Origin: Lachnospiraceae bacterium
GTDB taxonomy: Bacteria > Bacillota > Clostridia > Lachnospirales > Lachnospiraceae
NCBI GenBank assembly: GCA_017461685.1
Contig: JAFTXF010000056.1
Coordinates: forward strand, 1-5,258
DNA: 5,258 bases
Direction of reading: 5' to 3'
Part shown: positions 1 to 5,258 of the stretch, piece after piece
How positions within the stretch are numbered: position 1 is the first letter of the stretch
How the letters are laid out: each line of letters starts with the position of its first letter
Notes under the pieces: model-generated
What the model was told of the DNA's origin: nothing
Seen by the model: only the letters and a program-made list of their open reading frames with translations
Database searches by the model: none
Program-made: the position numbers and the translations under genes

Positions 1-586
1 GGCGATTACTGCCTTTAAGGCCAACGAAGTAAACCGTATTATTCTTACCAGACCGGCTATTGAGGCGGGGGAGAAGCTGGGATTTTTGCCAGGCGATTTG
101 CAGAGCAAGGTAGACCCTTATCTAAGACCTCTTTATGATGCATTGTATCAGATTATGGGAGCGGAGAGTTTTACCCGCAACATGGAGAAGGGACTGATTG
201 AGGTGGCACCGTTAGCTTACATGAGAGGCCGTACCCTGGACAATGCCTTTATTATTCTGGATGAAGCCCAAAATACCACACCGGCTCAGATGAAGATGTT
301 TTTGACCCGTATCGGTTTTGGCTCTAAGGTGATTGTGACCGGCGATGCCAGCCAGAAGGACCTGGCGCCTGACATGAAGAGCGGTCTGGACGTGGCAGAG
401 AAGGTATTAAAGGGGATTGACGATATCGCATTTTGCACCCTTACCAGTAAGGACGTTGTGAGACATCCGCTGGTACAGAAGATTGTCAAAGCATATGACG
501 ATTACGAGTCAAGGCAGGCACGTTATAAAGATCGGGACAGTCATACAAAGAACTCCAGAAAGAACAGCCCGCAGCGAAATGTCTGA
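1..586 (+). CDS. phoH: PhoH family ATPase, 3' part (5' end outside window)
   Basis: The reading frame is open from base 2, so the gene is cut by the window edge; 194 residues are visible. PhoH proteins are cytoplasmic P-loop ATPases linked to RNA metabolism, often found with ybeY; their exact substrate is unsettled. The Walker A motif lies upstream and is not seen. Visible are TRPAIEAGEKLGFLPGDL (residues 16-33), the Walker B stretch AFIILDEAQN (about 82-91, with acidic pair D87-E88), VTGDASQKDL (about 112-121, the family's VTGDxTQxDLP region with some substitutions) and the conserved ending DVVRHPLVQKIVKAY. After this comes a basic, polar tail of about 25 residues that looks non-conserved. 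The stop lies 22 bases before the preferred ybeY start, so the two are probably cotranscribed. An ATG/TTG inside this frame should not be taken as the start, since family motifs extend upstream of it. Confidence 0.95.
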   Translation, partial: AITAFKANEVNRIILTRPAIEAGEKLGFLPGDLQSKVDPYLRPLYDALYQIMGAESFTRNMEKGLIEVAPLAYMRGRTLDNAFIILDEAQNTTPAQMKMFLTRIGFGSKVIVTGDASQKDLAPDMKSGLDVAEKVLKGIDDIAFCTLTSKDVVRHPLVQKIVKAYDDYESRQARYKDRDSHTKNSRKNSPQRNV

Positions 587-594
587 TATAGAAG

Positions 595-601
595 AAAGAG
601 G
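595..601 (+). promoter_or_regulatory. Shine-Dalgarno site of ybeY (decides start)
   Basis: AAAGAGG lies 7 bases before the ATG at 609. The alternative in-frame ATG at 579 overlaps the phoH stop and has only a distant purine run (AGAAAG near 558), about 15 bases away. The SD therefore favours 609. Confidence 0.65.
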
Positions 602-608
602 TTTGGAT

Positions 609-1112
609 ATGGCATTATATTACGAAGAAGAAACTCCATTTGAGGTGGATTTTGACGCGGCAGCAGTTGCCGATGCAGTGATTGGTCAGGTAGCTGACAT
701 GGAGGAAGTACCTTACGAGTTTGATATATATGTGACAATGGTAAGTGACGAGGATATCCATGAAATTAATAAAGAACAGAGAAATATCGACAGACCCACA
801 GATGTACTGTCTTTTCCGAATCTGGATTTTGAGGTGCCGGGAGACTTCAGTCTGGTGGAAGAGAATGAAGCAAATTATTTTGATCCGGAAAGCGGTATGT
901 TGATTATGGGGGATATCGTCATCAGCGTAGATAAGGTTTACGAGCAGGCTTTGGAATACGGACATTCCAGAAAGCGGGAATTTGCATTTTTAATTGCGCA
1001 CAGCATGCTGCATTTATGCGGCTATGACCATATGGAGCCTGAGGAGGCTGCGGTCATGGAAGCCAAGCAGAAGATAGCGTTGGAAGCATTAGGTATTACA
1101 AGGGAAGATTAA
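609..1112 (+). CDS. ybeY: Endoribonuclease YbeY (rRNA maturation factor)
   Basis: The product is 167 residues, the usual size for this family. YbeY is a cytoplasmic single-strand-specific metallo-endoribonuclease involved in 16S rRNA 3'-end maturation and ribosome quality control. The metal-binding motif reads HSMLHLCGYDH (residues 131-141), with the three ligands H131, H135 and H141; the family more often has G where S132 stands. The conserved arginine/TDVLSFP block is present (R58, then DRPTDVLSFP to residue 70), as is GDIVIS (about 101-106). Between these lies an acidic insert of roughly 20-30 residues absent from short YbeYs such as that of E. coli. Start 609 is chosen because of its SD and because the family N-terminus begins near this point. 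ATG 579 (177 residues) and a TTG at 483 are in frame but less likely. The gene sits directly after phoH, the classical arrangement, and its last codons carry the SD of the next gene. Confidence 0.95.
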   Translation: MALYYEEETPFEVDFDAAAVADAVIGQVADMEEVPYEFDIYVTMVSDEDIHEINKEQRNIDRPTDVLSFPNLDFEVPGDFSLVEENEANYFDPESGMLIMGDIVISVDKVYEQALEYGHSRKREFAFLIAHSMLHLCGYDHMEPEEAAVMEAKQKIALEALGITRED

Positions 1113-1113
1113 T

Positions 1114-2691
1114 ATGGATTTAAAAAACAAAAGAATAATAGGAGTATCGCACATTATATTATGTATTGCCATGCTTGTACTGTATACCAGAATCGGCGGC
1201 TACGGTATGATTTATGTGGCCGGCAGCATAGAGCTGTTTTTTCTGATTACCGGGATTTTTCTGGGTGGTATTCCGGATGCCATGGAATACATGATTCGGA
1301 TTCGCAGGAAAAGAGAGCAGTATAAGGATGCGGTCAAAGTACAAAGAGCCGGTGTGGTTTACGGTATTATCGGAGCCGTTTTGACAGAAGCTGCGTTACT
1401 TGCAGTAAATGAATGGCTGGTAGCACCAAGCGGTCTTATATATGTTTATCAATTACTGCGCCTTTTCATGCTTGCAGTGCCTTTTTATGCAGCTCTGCAG
1501 GTGATAAGAGGTTTGCTTCAGGCAGAGCTTGACCGGACCTTTTCAGGGTGGTCGGAGTTGGTTTTTGCTGTGTTTATGATTGCTGCAACATTTTGTGCAG
1601 TATTGCTTATGGGTGACTACGGCAGTAAGGCAGCCAATTTCATGCAGAGTGTGCTGTTAGAATATTTTTATGTTTTGCTGGGACTGGTTCCGGGAGTGAT
1701 TTCCGGCGCTTTGGCGGCTATTATATTCCTGACGGTGACTGGATTTTTAAATAGGGACAAGCTGCATATATTTGAACGGCAGTCAGGAGTTTCTAAGGAC
1801 AGTCTGGCGGGACTTGTGTGGCAGTTGTTTACGTCACAGTTTATGGAAACAGCTATGCAGTGCTTGAAGCGTTTGCCGGTTTTAGTATTGTTGTGGTTAT
1901 CCTTAGAGGAAATATCCGGGGAAAATTACTTATTCGGCAATTTTTACGGGGCAGTTTTGCCGGTATTATATATTGCATGGACAGTGTGTGATCTAGGACT
2001 TTTTTCTTATAAAAAGCGATTGTTTATCTATTACAGAAAAAAACAGCCGGAGCAGTATTACAGAGATTTAAAAACAGTACTGAGCTATGTTTTGATACAT
2101 AGCACTGCCATTGCAGGATTTGTGCTGGCAATGCATAAGTCCTATCTGGCAATTTGGGGGCAGCAGACCTTTGTATCCTTTATGGGGCTGGCAGCCTGGA
2201 GTACCTTTATCGGACTTTTGGGACTGCCGTGCATGGTGCTTATCGACATATTAAAATATAGAAACTTACAGGCACAGGCTTTCTGCTCTGTGGCACTCGG
2301 AGTGCTCATTAGCTGCATATGTGCCATTGTGGGGTACAAATACTGGGGAGCAGGTGTACTGCTCTATGTATTATGCATATGTGTTCAGATGCTTATTACT
2401 ATTATAGCGGCGTCATGGTGTCTGAGTGCTGCGGTAGGAATTCATTATCTGTCTGTTTTAATACGTACCGGCGGATGCATCATAATTACTTTATTGATAA
2501 GCCTGGTATTATATGGGGTACAGCGCCTCATATTTACTGCTCTGGGCGGTTTGGCTACTTTGTTGGTATGCATGGCATTGGGAATGCTGCTATTGTTTAT
2601 TGCGGTATTGGCATTAAAAGTTTTTGACAAGGAAGAGTTAAAGGATTTGCCATTGTCCTTTATTACAGGGTATTTAACCAAATTTTTCTAA
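1114..2691 (+). CDS. Polytopic membrane protein, probable MOP-superfamily (SpoVB/MurJ/Wzx-like) transporter
   Basis: This is a 525-residue, very hydrophobic protein. I count about 14 likely membrane segments: near residues 8-26, 30-52, 78-98, 108-130, 149-167, 184-212, 254-264 (weak), 275-298, 321-341, 353-378, 389-408, 412-436, 454-474 and 478-502. A basic loop (IRIRRKREQYK, 61-71) follows the second segment, and KKRLFIYYRKK lies at 300-310. The 14-segment plan, the length and the ending KEELKDLP (506-513) recall SpoVB, MurJ and Wzx proteins, which move lipid-linked precursors or polysaccharides across the membrane. No catalytic motif is available to confirm this, and the primary sequence looks diverged, so the assignment rests on architecture. 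ATG 1114 has the SD AAGGGA (1100-1105) 8 bases upstream, inside ybeY; with 1 base between genes, translational coupling is likely. It occupies the position where many Firmicutes carry dgkA. Alternative: an unrelated polytopic protein of unknown function. Confidence 0.6.
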   Translation: MDLKNKRIIGVSHIILCIAMLVLYTRIGGYGMIYVAGSIELFFLITGIFLGGIPDAMEYMIRIRRKREQYKDAVKVQRAGVVYGIIGAVLTEAALLAVNEWLVAPSGLIYVYQLLRLFMLAVPFYAALQVIRGLLQAELDRTFSGWSELVFAVFMIAATFCAVLLMGDYGSKAANFMQSVLLEYFYVLLGLVPGVISGALAAIIFLTVTGFLNRDKLHIFERQSGVSKDSLAGLVWQLFTSQFMETAMQCLKRLPVLVLLWLSLEEISGENYLFGNFYGAVLPVLYIAWTVCDLGLFSYKKRLFIYYRKKQPEQYYRDLKTVLSYVLIHSTAIAGFVLAMHKSYLAIWGQQTFVSFMGLAAWSTFIGLLGLPCMVLIDILKYRNLQAQAFCSVALGVLISCICAIVGYKYWGAGVLLYVLCICVQMLITIIAASWCLSAAVGIHYLSVLIRTGGCIIITLLISLVLYGVQRLIFTALGGLATLLVCMALGMLLLFIAVLALKVFDKEELKDLPLSFITGYLTKFF

Positions 2692-2720
2692 GCAGCATTG
2701 CATAAAAAAGCATATGCTGC
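2692..2720 (+). repeat. Upstream hairpin in the intergenic gap
   Basis: GCAGCAT (2692-2698) pairs with ATGCTGC (2714-2720). With T2713 bulged, TGC (2699-2701) pairs with GCA (2710-2712), closing an A-rich loop (2702-2709). It begins directly after the stop codon of the membrane-protein gene. No T-run follows, so it is not a normal intrinsic terminator. It may protect the 3' end of the upstream message or be part of a composite leader with the next stem, which it abuts at base 2720. Part of its 3' arm also forms the perfect palindrome AGCATATGCT (2709-2718). Confidence 0.6.
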
Positions 2721-2728
2721 GGATACTA
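2699..2728 (+). promoter_or_regulatory. Candidate sigma-G (forespore) type promoter
   Basis: TGCATA (2699-2704) is followed by exactly 17 bases and GATACTA (2722-2728). The Bacillus sigma-G pattern, as I know it, is about TGMATA, 17-18 bases, CATAMTA, so the -35 fits fully and the -10 fits 6 of 7. As a sigma-A promoter it would be poor. Transcription would start near 2734-2738, upstream of the SD. The downstream gene resembles BofC, whose Bacillus gene is sigma-G controlled, which supports the reading. Against it, the same bases also serve two hairpin arms, so the match could be coincidental. Confidence 0.4.
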
Positions 2729-2766
2729 ACCGTAACCGAAAGGTTCTGAAAGGAGGTTAGTATCCG
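2720..2766 (+). promoter_or_regulatory. RBS-sequestering stem-loop upstream of the BofC-like gene
   Basis: CGGATACTAACC (2720-2731) and GGTTAGTATCCG (2755-2766) are exact reverse complements, giving a 12-bp stem. The 23-base loop holds a second small hairpin, AACC (2734-2737), a GAAA loop of GNRA type (2738-2741) and GGTT (2742-2745), and then the SD. The last bases of the SD are inside the 3' arm, and the ATG at 2768 begins one base after the stem. In any RNA that includes the 5' arm, ribosome access should be reduced. The structure is read directly from sequence; its regulatory effect is inferred. It could alternatively act as a DNA operator or an unrecognised cis-regulatory RNA. Confidence 0.65.
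2748..2757 (+). promoter_or_regulatory. Very strong Shine-Dalgarno site of the BofC-like gene
   Basis: GAAAGGAGGT can pair with the anti-SD of 16S rRNA over 10 bases. Its last three bases (2755-2757) belong to the 3' arm of the 12-bp stem. The distance from the final G of AGGAGG (2756) to the ATG is 11 bases, a little long. Confidence 0.85.
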
Positions 2767-2767
2767 T

Positions 2768-3196
2768 ATGAAAAAAATTAAATCCTATCTTTATGTACCT
2801 GTTTTGGCTTGTCTGCTTGCCGGTGGGGGTGCATTGGTCTGGAATGTGAAATCAGATGTGTCTCACAAAAATCAGGACCAGATTTACTATCTGGATGAGT
2901 ATTTCGGCGGGGCGGTGGACCATACCAGTGAGGCTCATGTTGTAGATGAAAAAAATGTAGTGGTAGAGAGCACACCGAAGATACAGAATCAGACTGAGCC
3001 GGAGGCTGAATTTATTTTGCGTATGGTGGATGATTATGTGATGGTTTACCGTACAAGTGATATGAGTGAGGGCTATATGGCAACCGGAATCTGTGCAGGA
3101 GATTTACCGCAGGAGACGTTACAGGAGATACTTGCAGGAAAAGAGATATTAGACGAAGAAGCGCTGTACTTCTTTCTGGAAACCCATTCCAGTTAA
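2768..3196 (+). CDS. Membrane-anchored protein with BofC-like C-terminal domain
   Basis: The product is 142 residues. A lysine-rich start (MKKIK) and one hydrophobic stretch (about residues 7-25) form a signal peptide or, more likely, an uncleaved anchor, so the rest should lie outside the membrane. Residues 26-78 are polar, acidic and low in motifs. Residues 80-142 look like the compact domain of short BofC-like proteins in Clostridia: a beta pair (FILRMVDDYVMVYR), then GDLPQETLQEILAGKEILDEEALYFFLETHSS-type helices (the block at 111-142). In Bacillus, BofC is secreted by the forespore and restrains the SpoIVB protease in the pro-sigma-K checkpoint; whether this shorter protein does so is unknown, and many Clostridia lack that checkpoint. 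ATG 2768 is fixed by the SD and the structured leader. The next gene follows after 22 bases. VLAC at 12-15 is not a convincing lipobox because hydrophobic sequence continues after it. The domain call is from memory of the family, with moderate certainty. Confidence 0.6.
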   Translation: MKKIKSYLYVPVLACLLAGGGALVWNVKSDVSHKNQDQIYYLDEYFGGAVDHTSEAHVVDEKNVVVESTPKIQNQTEPEAEFILRMVDDYVMVYRTSDMSEGYMATGICAGDLPQETLQEILAGKEILDEEALYFFLETHSS

Positions 3197-3218
3197 CAAT
3201 ATTTTGAGAGAGATTATT

Positions 3219-4460
3219 ATGAAAATAGGCATTATAGGTGGTGGAGCTTCCGGTATGATTGCGGCTGTGTCTGCAGCACGCGAGGGGGCTTCCGTAACCG
3301 TTTTAGAGGGTGGTGACAGAATCGGCAAAAAAATTCTGGTTACCGGTAATGGAAAGTGCAATTTTACCAATCAATATATGAACAGTTCCTGCTTTCGAAG
3401 CAATACGGCTGCAGATGTTTCAGGGTATCTGGCACAGTTTGGGGTAGAGGATACTCTGGACTTCTTTGCGTCTTTACAAATGCTTTACAAGAGCAAAAAC
3501 GGTTACTATTATCCTGCCAGCGAACAGGCCAGCACGGTGTTGGATGCGCTGCGTTATGAAATCGAGGCTTTGGGAGAACGGATTCTGGTGCTTACCGACA
3601 AAAAGGCACGTGCACTTACATATCAACAGGATGGCTCTGTAAAGGTTCAATGCGGTACGGAGCATTTTGTGTTTGACAGAGTGATTTTAGCCTGCGGCAG
3701 TAAGGCATCCCCGAAAACCGGCTCTGACGGCAGCGGTTATCAGCTGCTCAGGAGCCTGAAATGCGGCTGCAGGATAGAAGAAGTGGTACCGGCACTGGTG
3801 CAGCTTCGTTGTAAGGAAAATTATCTGAAGAGTGTAGCAGGGGTCAGAACCGAAGGAAGTATTTCTTTGTGGATAGGCGGGAAAGAAAAGGCTGTTGAGG
3901 CAGGGGAAATCCAGCTGACAGATTATGGTGTCAGCGGCATTCCGGTGTTTCAGATCAGCCGGTATGCGTCTTATGGCTGCTTAGAAGGGAAGATGGTGCA
4001 GGTACGTTTGGATTTGATGCCTCATATGGACAAGGCAGCTTTCGTAGAGTATATGTGCGGCAGAAAGGAGAAGCTTGCTGACCGAACGGTGGAAAAATTC
4101 TGCGCAGGCCTTCTTAATAAAAAGATTTGCCTGTTATTTAGTAAAATGGCGGGGCTTTCCCAGGAGCAGCGGATTGGTTCCGTAGCGGACCGGCAGTTCT
4201 CACAGTTTGTCAATTTGTTTAAAGAATGGTGTCTTACCGTGGACAAGCCCAACGGTTTTGATATGGCACAGGTATGTGCCGGTGGATTGTCTATGACGGA
4301 GATTGACGAACATTTTGCCATGAAGAAATGTCCTTCCGTATATGTGGTAGGCGAATTGTTAGATGTAGACGGCATGTGCGGCGGCTATAACCTGCAATGG
4401 GCATGGACCAGCGGATACATAGCCGGACAGCATGCAGCCTGTGAGGGTAAGAGCGTATGA
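3219..4460 (+). CDS. HI0933/YhiN-family NAD(P)/FAD-dependent oxidoreductase
   Basis: This is a 413-residue cytoplasmic flavoprotein of full family length. The N-terminal Rossmann fold has GGGASG (7-12), with E30 at the end of strand two as the expected ribose-binding acid. The family signature GKKILVTGNGKCNFTN covers 36-51. A second FAD-contact region, ACGSKASPKTGSDGSGY, lies at 158-174. LTDYGVSG sits mid-protein, and the C-terminal FAD motif (378-403, including GELLDVDG and CGGYNLQWAW) is intact. The physiological substrate of most members is unknown; some relatives are annotated as aminoacetone oxidases, which I would not transfer here. ATG 3219 is preferred: GAGAGAG (3206-3212) lies 6 bases upstream and the Rossmann strand begins at residue 2, as usual. 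An in-frame TTG at 3204 would add 5 residues and consume that SD. The gene lies 22 bases after the BofC-like gene, and its stop overlaps the next start (ATGA). Confidence 0.93.
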   Translation: MKIGIIGGGASGMIAAVSAAREGASVTVLEGGDRIGKKILVTGNGKCNFTNQYMNSSCFRSNTAADVSGYLAQFGVEDTLDFFASLQMLYKSKNGYYYPASEQASTVLDALRYEIEALGERILVLTDKKARALTYQQDGSVKVQCGTEHFVFDRVILACGSKASPKTGSDGSGYQLLRSLKCGCRIEEVVPALVQLRCKENYLKSVAGVRTEGSISLWIGGKEKAVEAGEIQLTDYGVSGIPVFQISRYASYGCLEGKMVQVRLDLMPHMDKAAFVEYMCGRKEKLADRTVEKFCAGLLNKKICLLFSKMAGLSQEQRIGSVADRQFSQFVNLFKEWCLTVDKPNGFDMAQVCAGGLSMTEIDEHFAMKKCPSVYVVGELLDVDGMCGGYNLQWAWTSGYIAGQHAACEGKSV

Positions 4461-5258
4461 TTAGACTGAGTCAGATCACCATGCCGGTGGGACATACCCG
4501 TGAGGCATTGGTGCAGAAATGTTGTAAAGCATTGAAAATAGCGGCAGGTGACATGAAAGAATTTAGGATTGTGAAGCAGTCTGTTGATGCCCGCAAGATG
4601 CCGGATATTATATATAGTTATGTGGTGGATATTTCCTGTGATAAAGAATCAAAGGTCTTGGCGAAAAGCCGATTAAGGCAGGCAGAACTGATAGAAAAGC
4701 ATGTATACCGGTTTCCAAAGAGCGGTGAAGTGCCGCTGAAGAAGCCGATTGTGATTATCGGAATGGGACCGGCAGGACTTTTCTGCGGGTATATGTTAGC
4801 AAAGCACGGATATAAGCCTATTATACTGGAGCGCGGGCAGGATGTAGAGGCCAGAACCAAAAAGGTTACCCGGTTTTGGGAAACGGGTGTGCTGGATACA
4901 AGGAGTAACGTACAGTTTGGCGAGGGCGGTGCAGGTACCTTCTCAGACGGTAAACTGAATACTTTGGTGAAGGATAAAAGCGGACGTAATCTGGAGGTGC
5001 TTTCTATTTTGGTAGAAAACGGAGCGCCGGAGCATATTTTGTATGACGCTAAGCCCCATATCGGCACGGATGTGTTAAGCCGGATTGTAAAGCGGATGCG
5101 TGAGAAAATACTTGCCTGGGGCGGCGAAGTACGCTTTGAAAGTCAGGTTACGGATTTTAGGATAGAGAATGATCAGCTGATAGGTGGACAGCTGGAAAAC
5201 GGCGATGAGATTATGTGTGCCGGTGCAGTGCTTGCTATCGGACACAGTGCCAGGGATA
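4457..5258 (+). CDS. COG2509-type FAD-dependent oxidoreductase, 5' part (runs off window)
   Basis: The frame is open from ATG 4457 to the window end, giving 267 complete codons; family members are roughly 500-550 residues, so about half is visible. Residues 1-90 form the small N-terminal alpha/beta domain of this family (MIRLSQITMPVGHT, later RIVKQSVDARKMPDI at about 37-51). The FAD Rossmann motif GMGPAG is at 102-107, with E125 in IILERG. The diagnostic block VQFGEGGAGTFSDGKLNT follows at 152-169, then KPHIGTDVL near 205-213 and AVLAIGHSARD at the edge. It is a predicted cytoplasmic dehydrogenase of unknown substrate. GAGGGT (4443-4448) inside the upstream gene is its SD, 8 bases from the ATG. 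The 4-base ATGA overlap (4457-4460) implies translational coupling with the first flavoprotein. An open frame exists on the opposite strand at 4618-5067, but it has no family features and is a shadow. Confidence 0.93.
   Translation, partial: MIRLSQITMPVGHTREALVQKCCKALKIAAGDMKEFRIVKQSVDARKMPDIIYSYVVDISCDKESKVLAKSRLRQAELIEKHVYRFPKSGEVPLKKPIVIIGMGPAGLFCGYMLAKHGYKPIILERGQDVEARTKKVTRFWETGVLDTRSNVQFGEGGAGTFSDGKLNTLVKDKSGRNLEVLSILVENGAPEHILYDAKPHIGTDVLSRIVKRMREKILAWGGEVRFESQVTDFRIENDQLIGGQLENGDEIMCAGAVLAIGHSARD

Noticed and set aside
86..586. PhoH as a complete 166-residue protein starting at TTG 86
   Set aside because: The frame is open back to base 2 and the upstream residues (TRPAIEAGEKLGF) are conserved PhoH sequence, so this is a truncated gene, not a short one.
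483..608. Longer YbeY starting at TTG 483 or ATG 579
   Set aside because: TTG 483 would lie deep inside phoH and add 42 unconserved residues; ATG 579 lacks a well-placed SD. ATG 609 has AAAGAGG at 7 bases and fits the family N-terminus.
615..965. 116-residue minus-strand frame inside ybeY
   Set aside because: It is antisense to the conserved YbeY core with no recognisable motif; a shadow.
2319..2627. 102-residue + strand frame within the membrane-protein gene
   Set aside because: A frame-shifted shadow of the hydrophobic C-terminal half; no SD or independent motif, and no sign that the main frame is broken.
2692..2720. Intrinsic terminator after the membrane-protein gene
   Set aside because: A hairpin is present, but no T-run follows; the next bases are GGATACTAACC, the arm of another stem.
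2801..2815. Lipoprotein signal (VLAC, residues 12-15) in the BofC-like protein
   Set aside because: The cysteine is too near the N-terminus, the -2 residue is atypical, and the hydrophobic segment continues about 10 residues beyond it.
4022..4375. 117-residue minus-strand frame
   Set aside because: Antisense to the conserved C-terminal part of the HI0933-family gene; no supporting features.
4618..5067. 149-residue open frame on the minus strand
   Set aside because: It lies wholly within the strongly recognisable COG2509-type gene, is rich in S and P as antisense frames often are, and shows no family motif or SD context.
1..5258. tRNA, rRNA, CRISPR array, insertion sequence or phage genes
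   Set aside because: No repeat-spacer pattern, terminal repeats, transposase motifs or tRNA-like cloverleaf was seen; coding sequence fills almost the whole window.

Overview
The window looks like a piece of chromosome from a spore-former-related Clostridia bacterium, most likely Lachnospiraceae. This is inferred from protein character: a YbeY with the acidic insert I associate with that group, a short BofC-like protein, a tandem pair of FAD enzymes, strong AGGAGG-type Shine-Dalgarno (SD) sequences, and all genes packed on one strand. No search could be run, so the taxon is an inference.

Layout, all on the + strand. (1) 1-586: the 3' part of phoH, a PhoH-type ATPase. (2) 609-1112: ybeY, the rRNA-maturation endoribonuclease. 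(3) 1114-2691: a 525-residue membrane protein with about 14 hydrophobic segments that resembles the MOP flippase superfamily (SpoVB/MurJ/Wzx-like). It starts 1 base after ybeY, where many Firmicutes have dgkA and era. (4) 2692-2767: the only real intergenic gap, and a highly structured one. (5) 2768-3196: a 142-residue membrane-anchored protein with a BofC-like C-terminal domain. (6) 3219-4460: an HI0933/YhiN-family flavoprotein. (7) 4457 to beyond the end: a second, unrelated-subfamily FAD-dependent oxidoreductase (COG2509 type), overlapping its predecessor by ATGA.

The tight spacing suggests one long read-through transcription unit, in which RNA-metabolism genes (phoH, ybeY) precede two genes of possible sporulation or envelope relevance and then two flavoenzymes. 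No terminator with a U-tract is visible anywhere in the window.

The most interesting part is the 76-base gap before the BofC-like gene. A perfect 12-bp inverted repeat traps the end of a near-perfect SD and ends one base before the ATG. Inside its loop is a small AACC-GAAA-GGTT hairpin. A sequence matching the forespore sigma-G promoter pattern (TGCATA, 17 bases, GATACTA) has its -10 inside the 5' arm of that repeat. If that promoter is real, read-through RNA would fold and hide the ribosome site, while RNA started at the local promoter would lack the 5' arm and be translatable. This would be a timing switch. It is a hypothesis from sequence alone.
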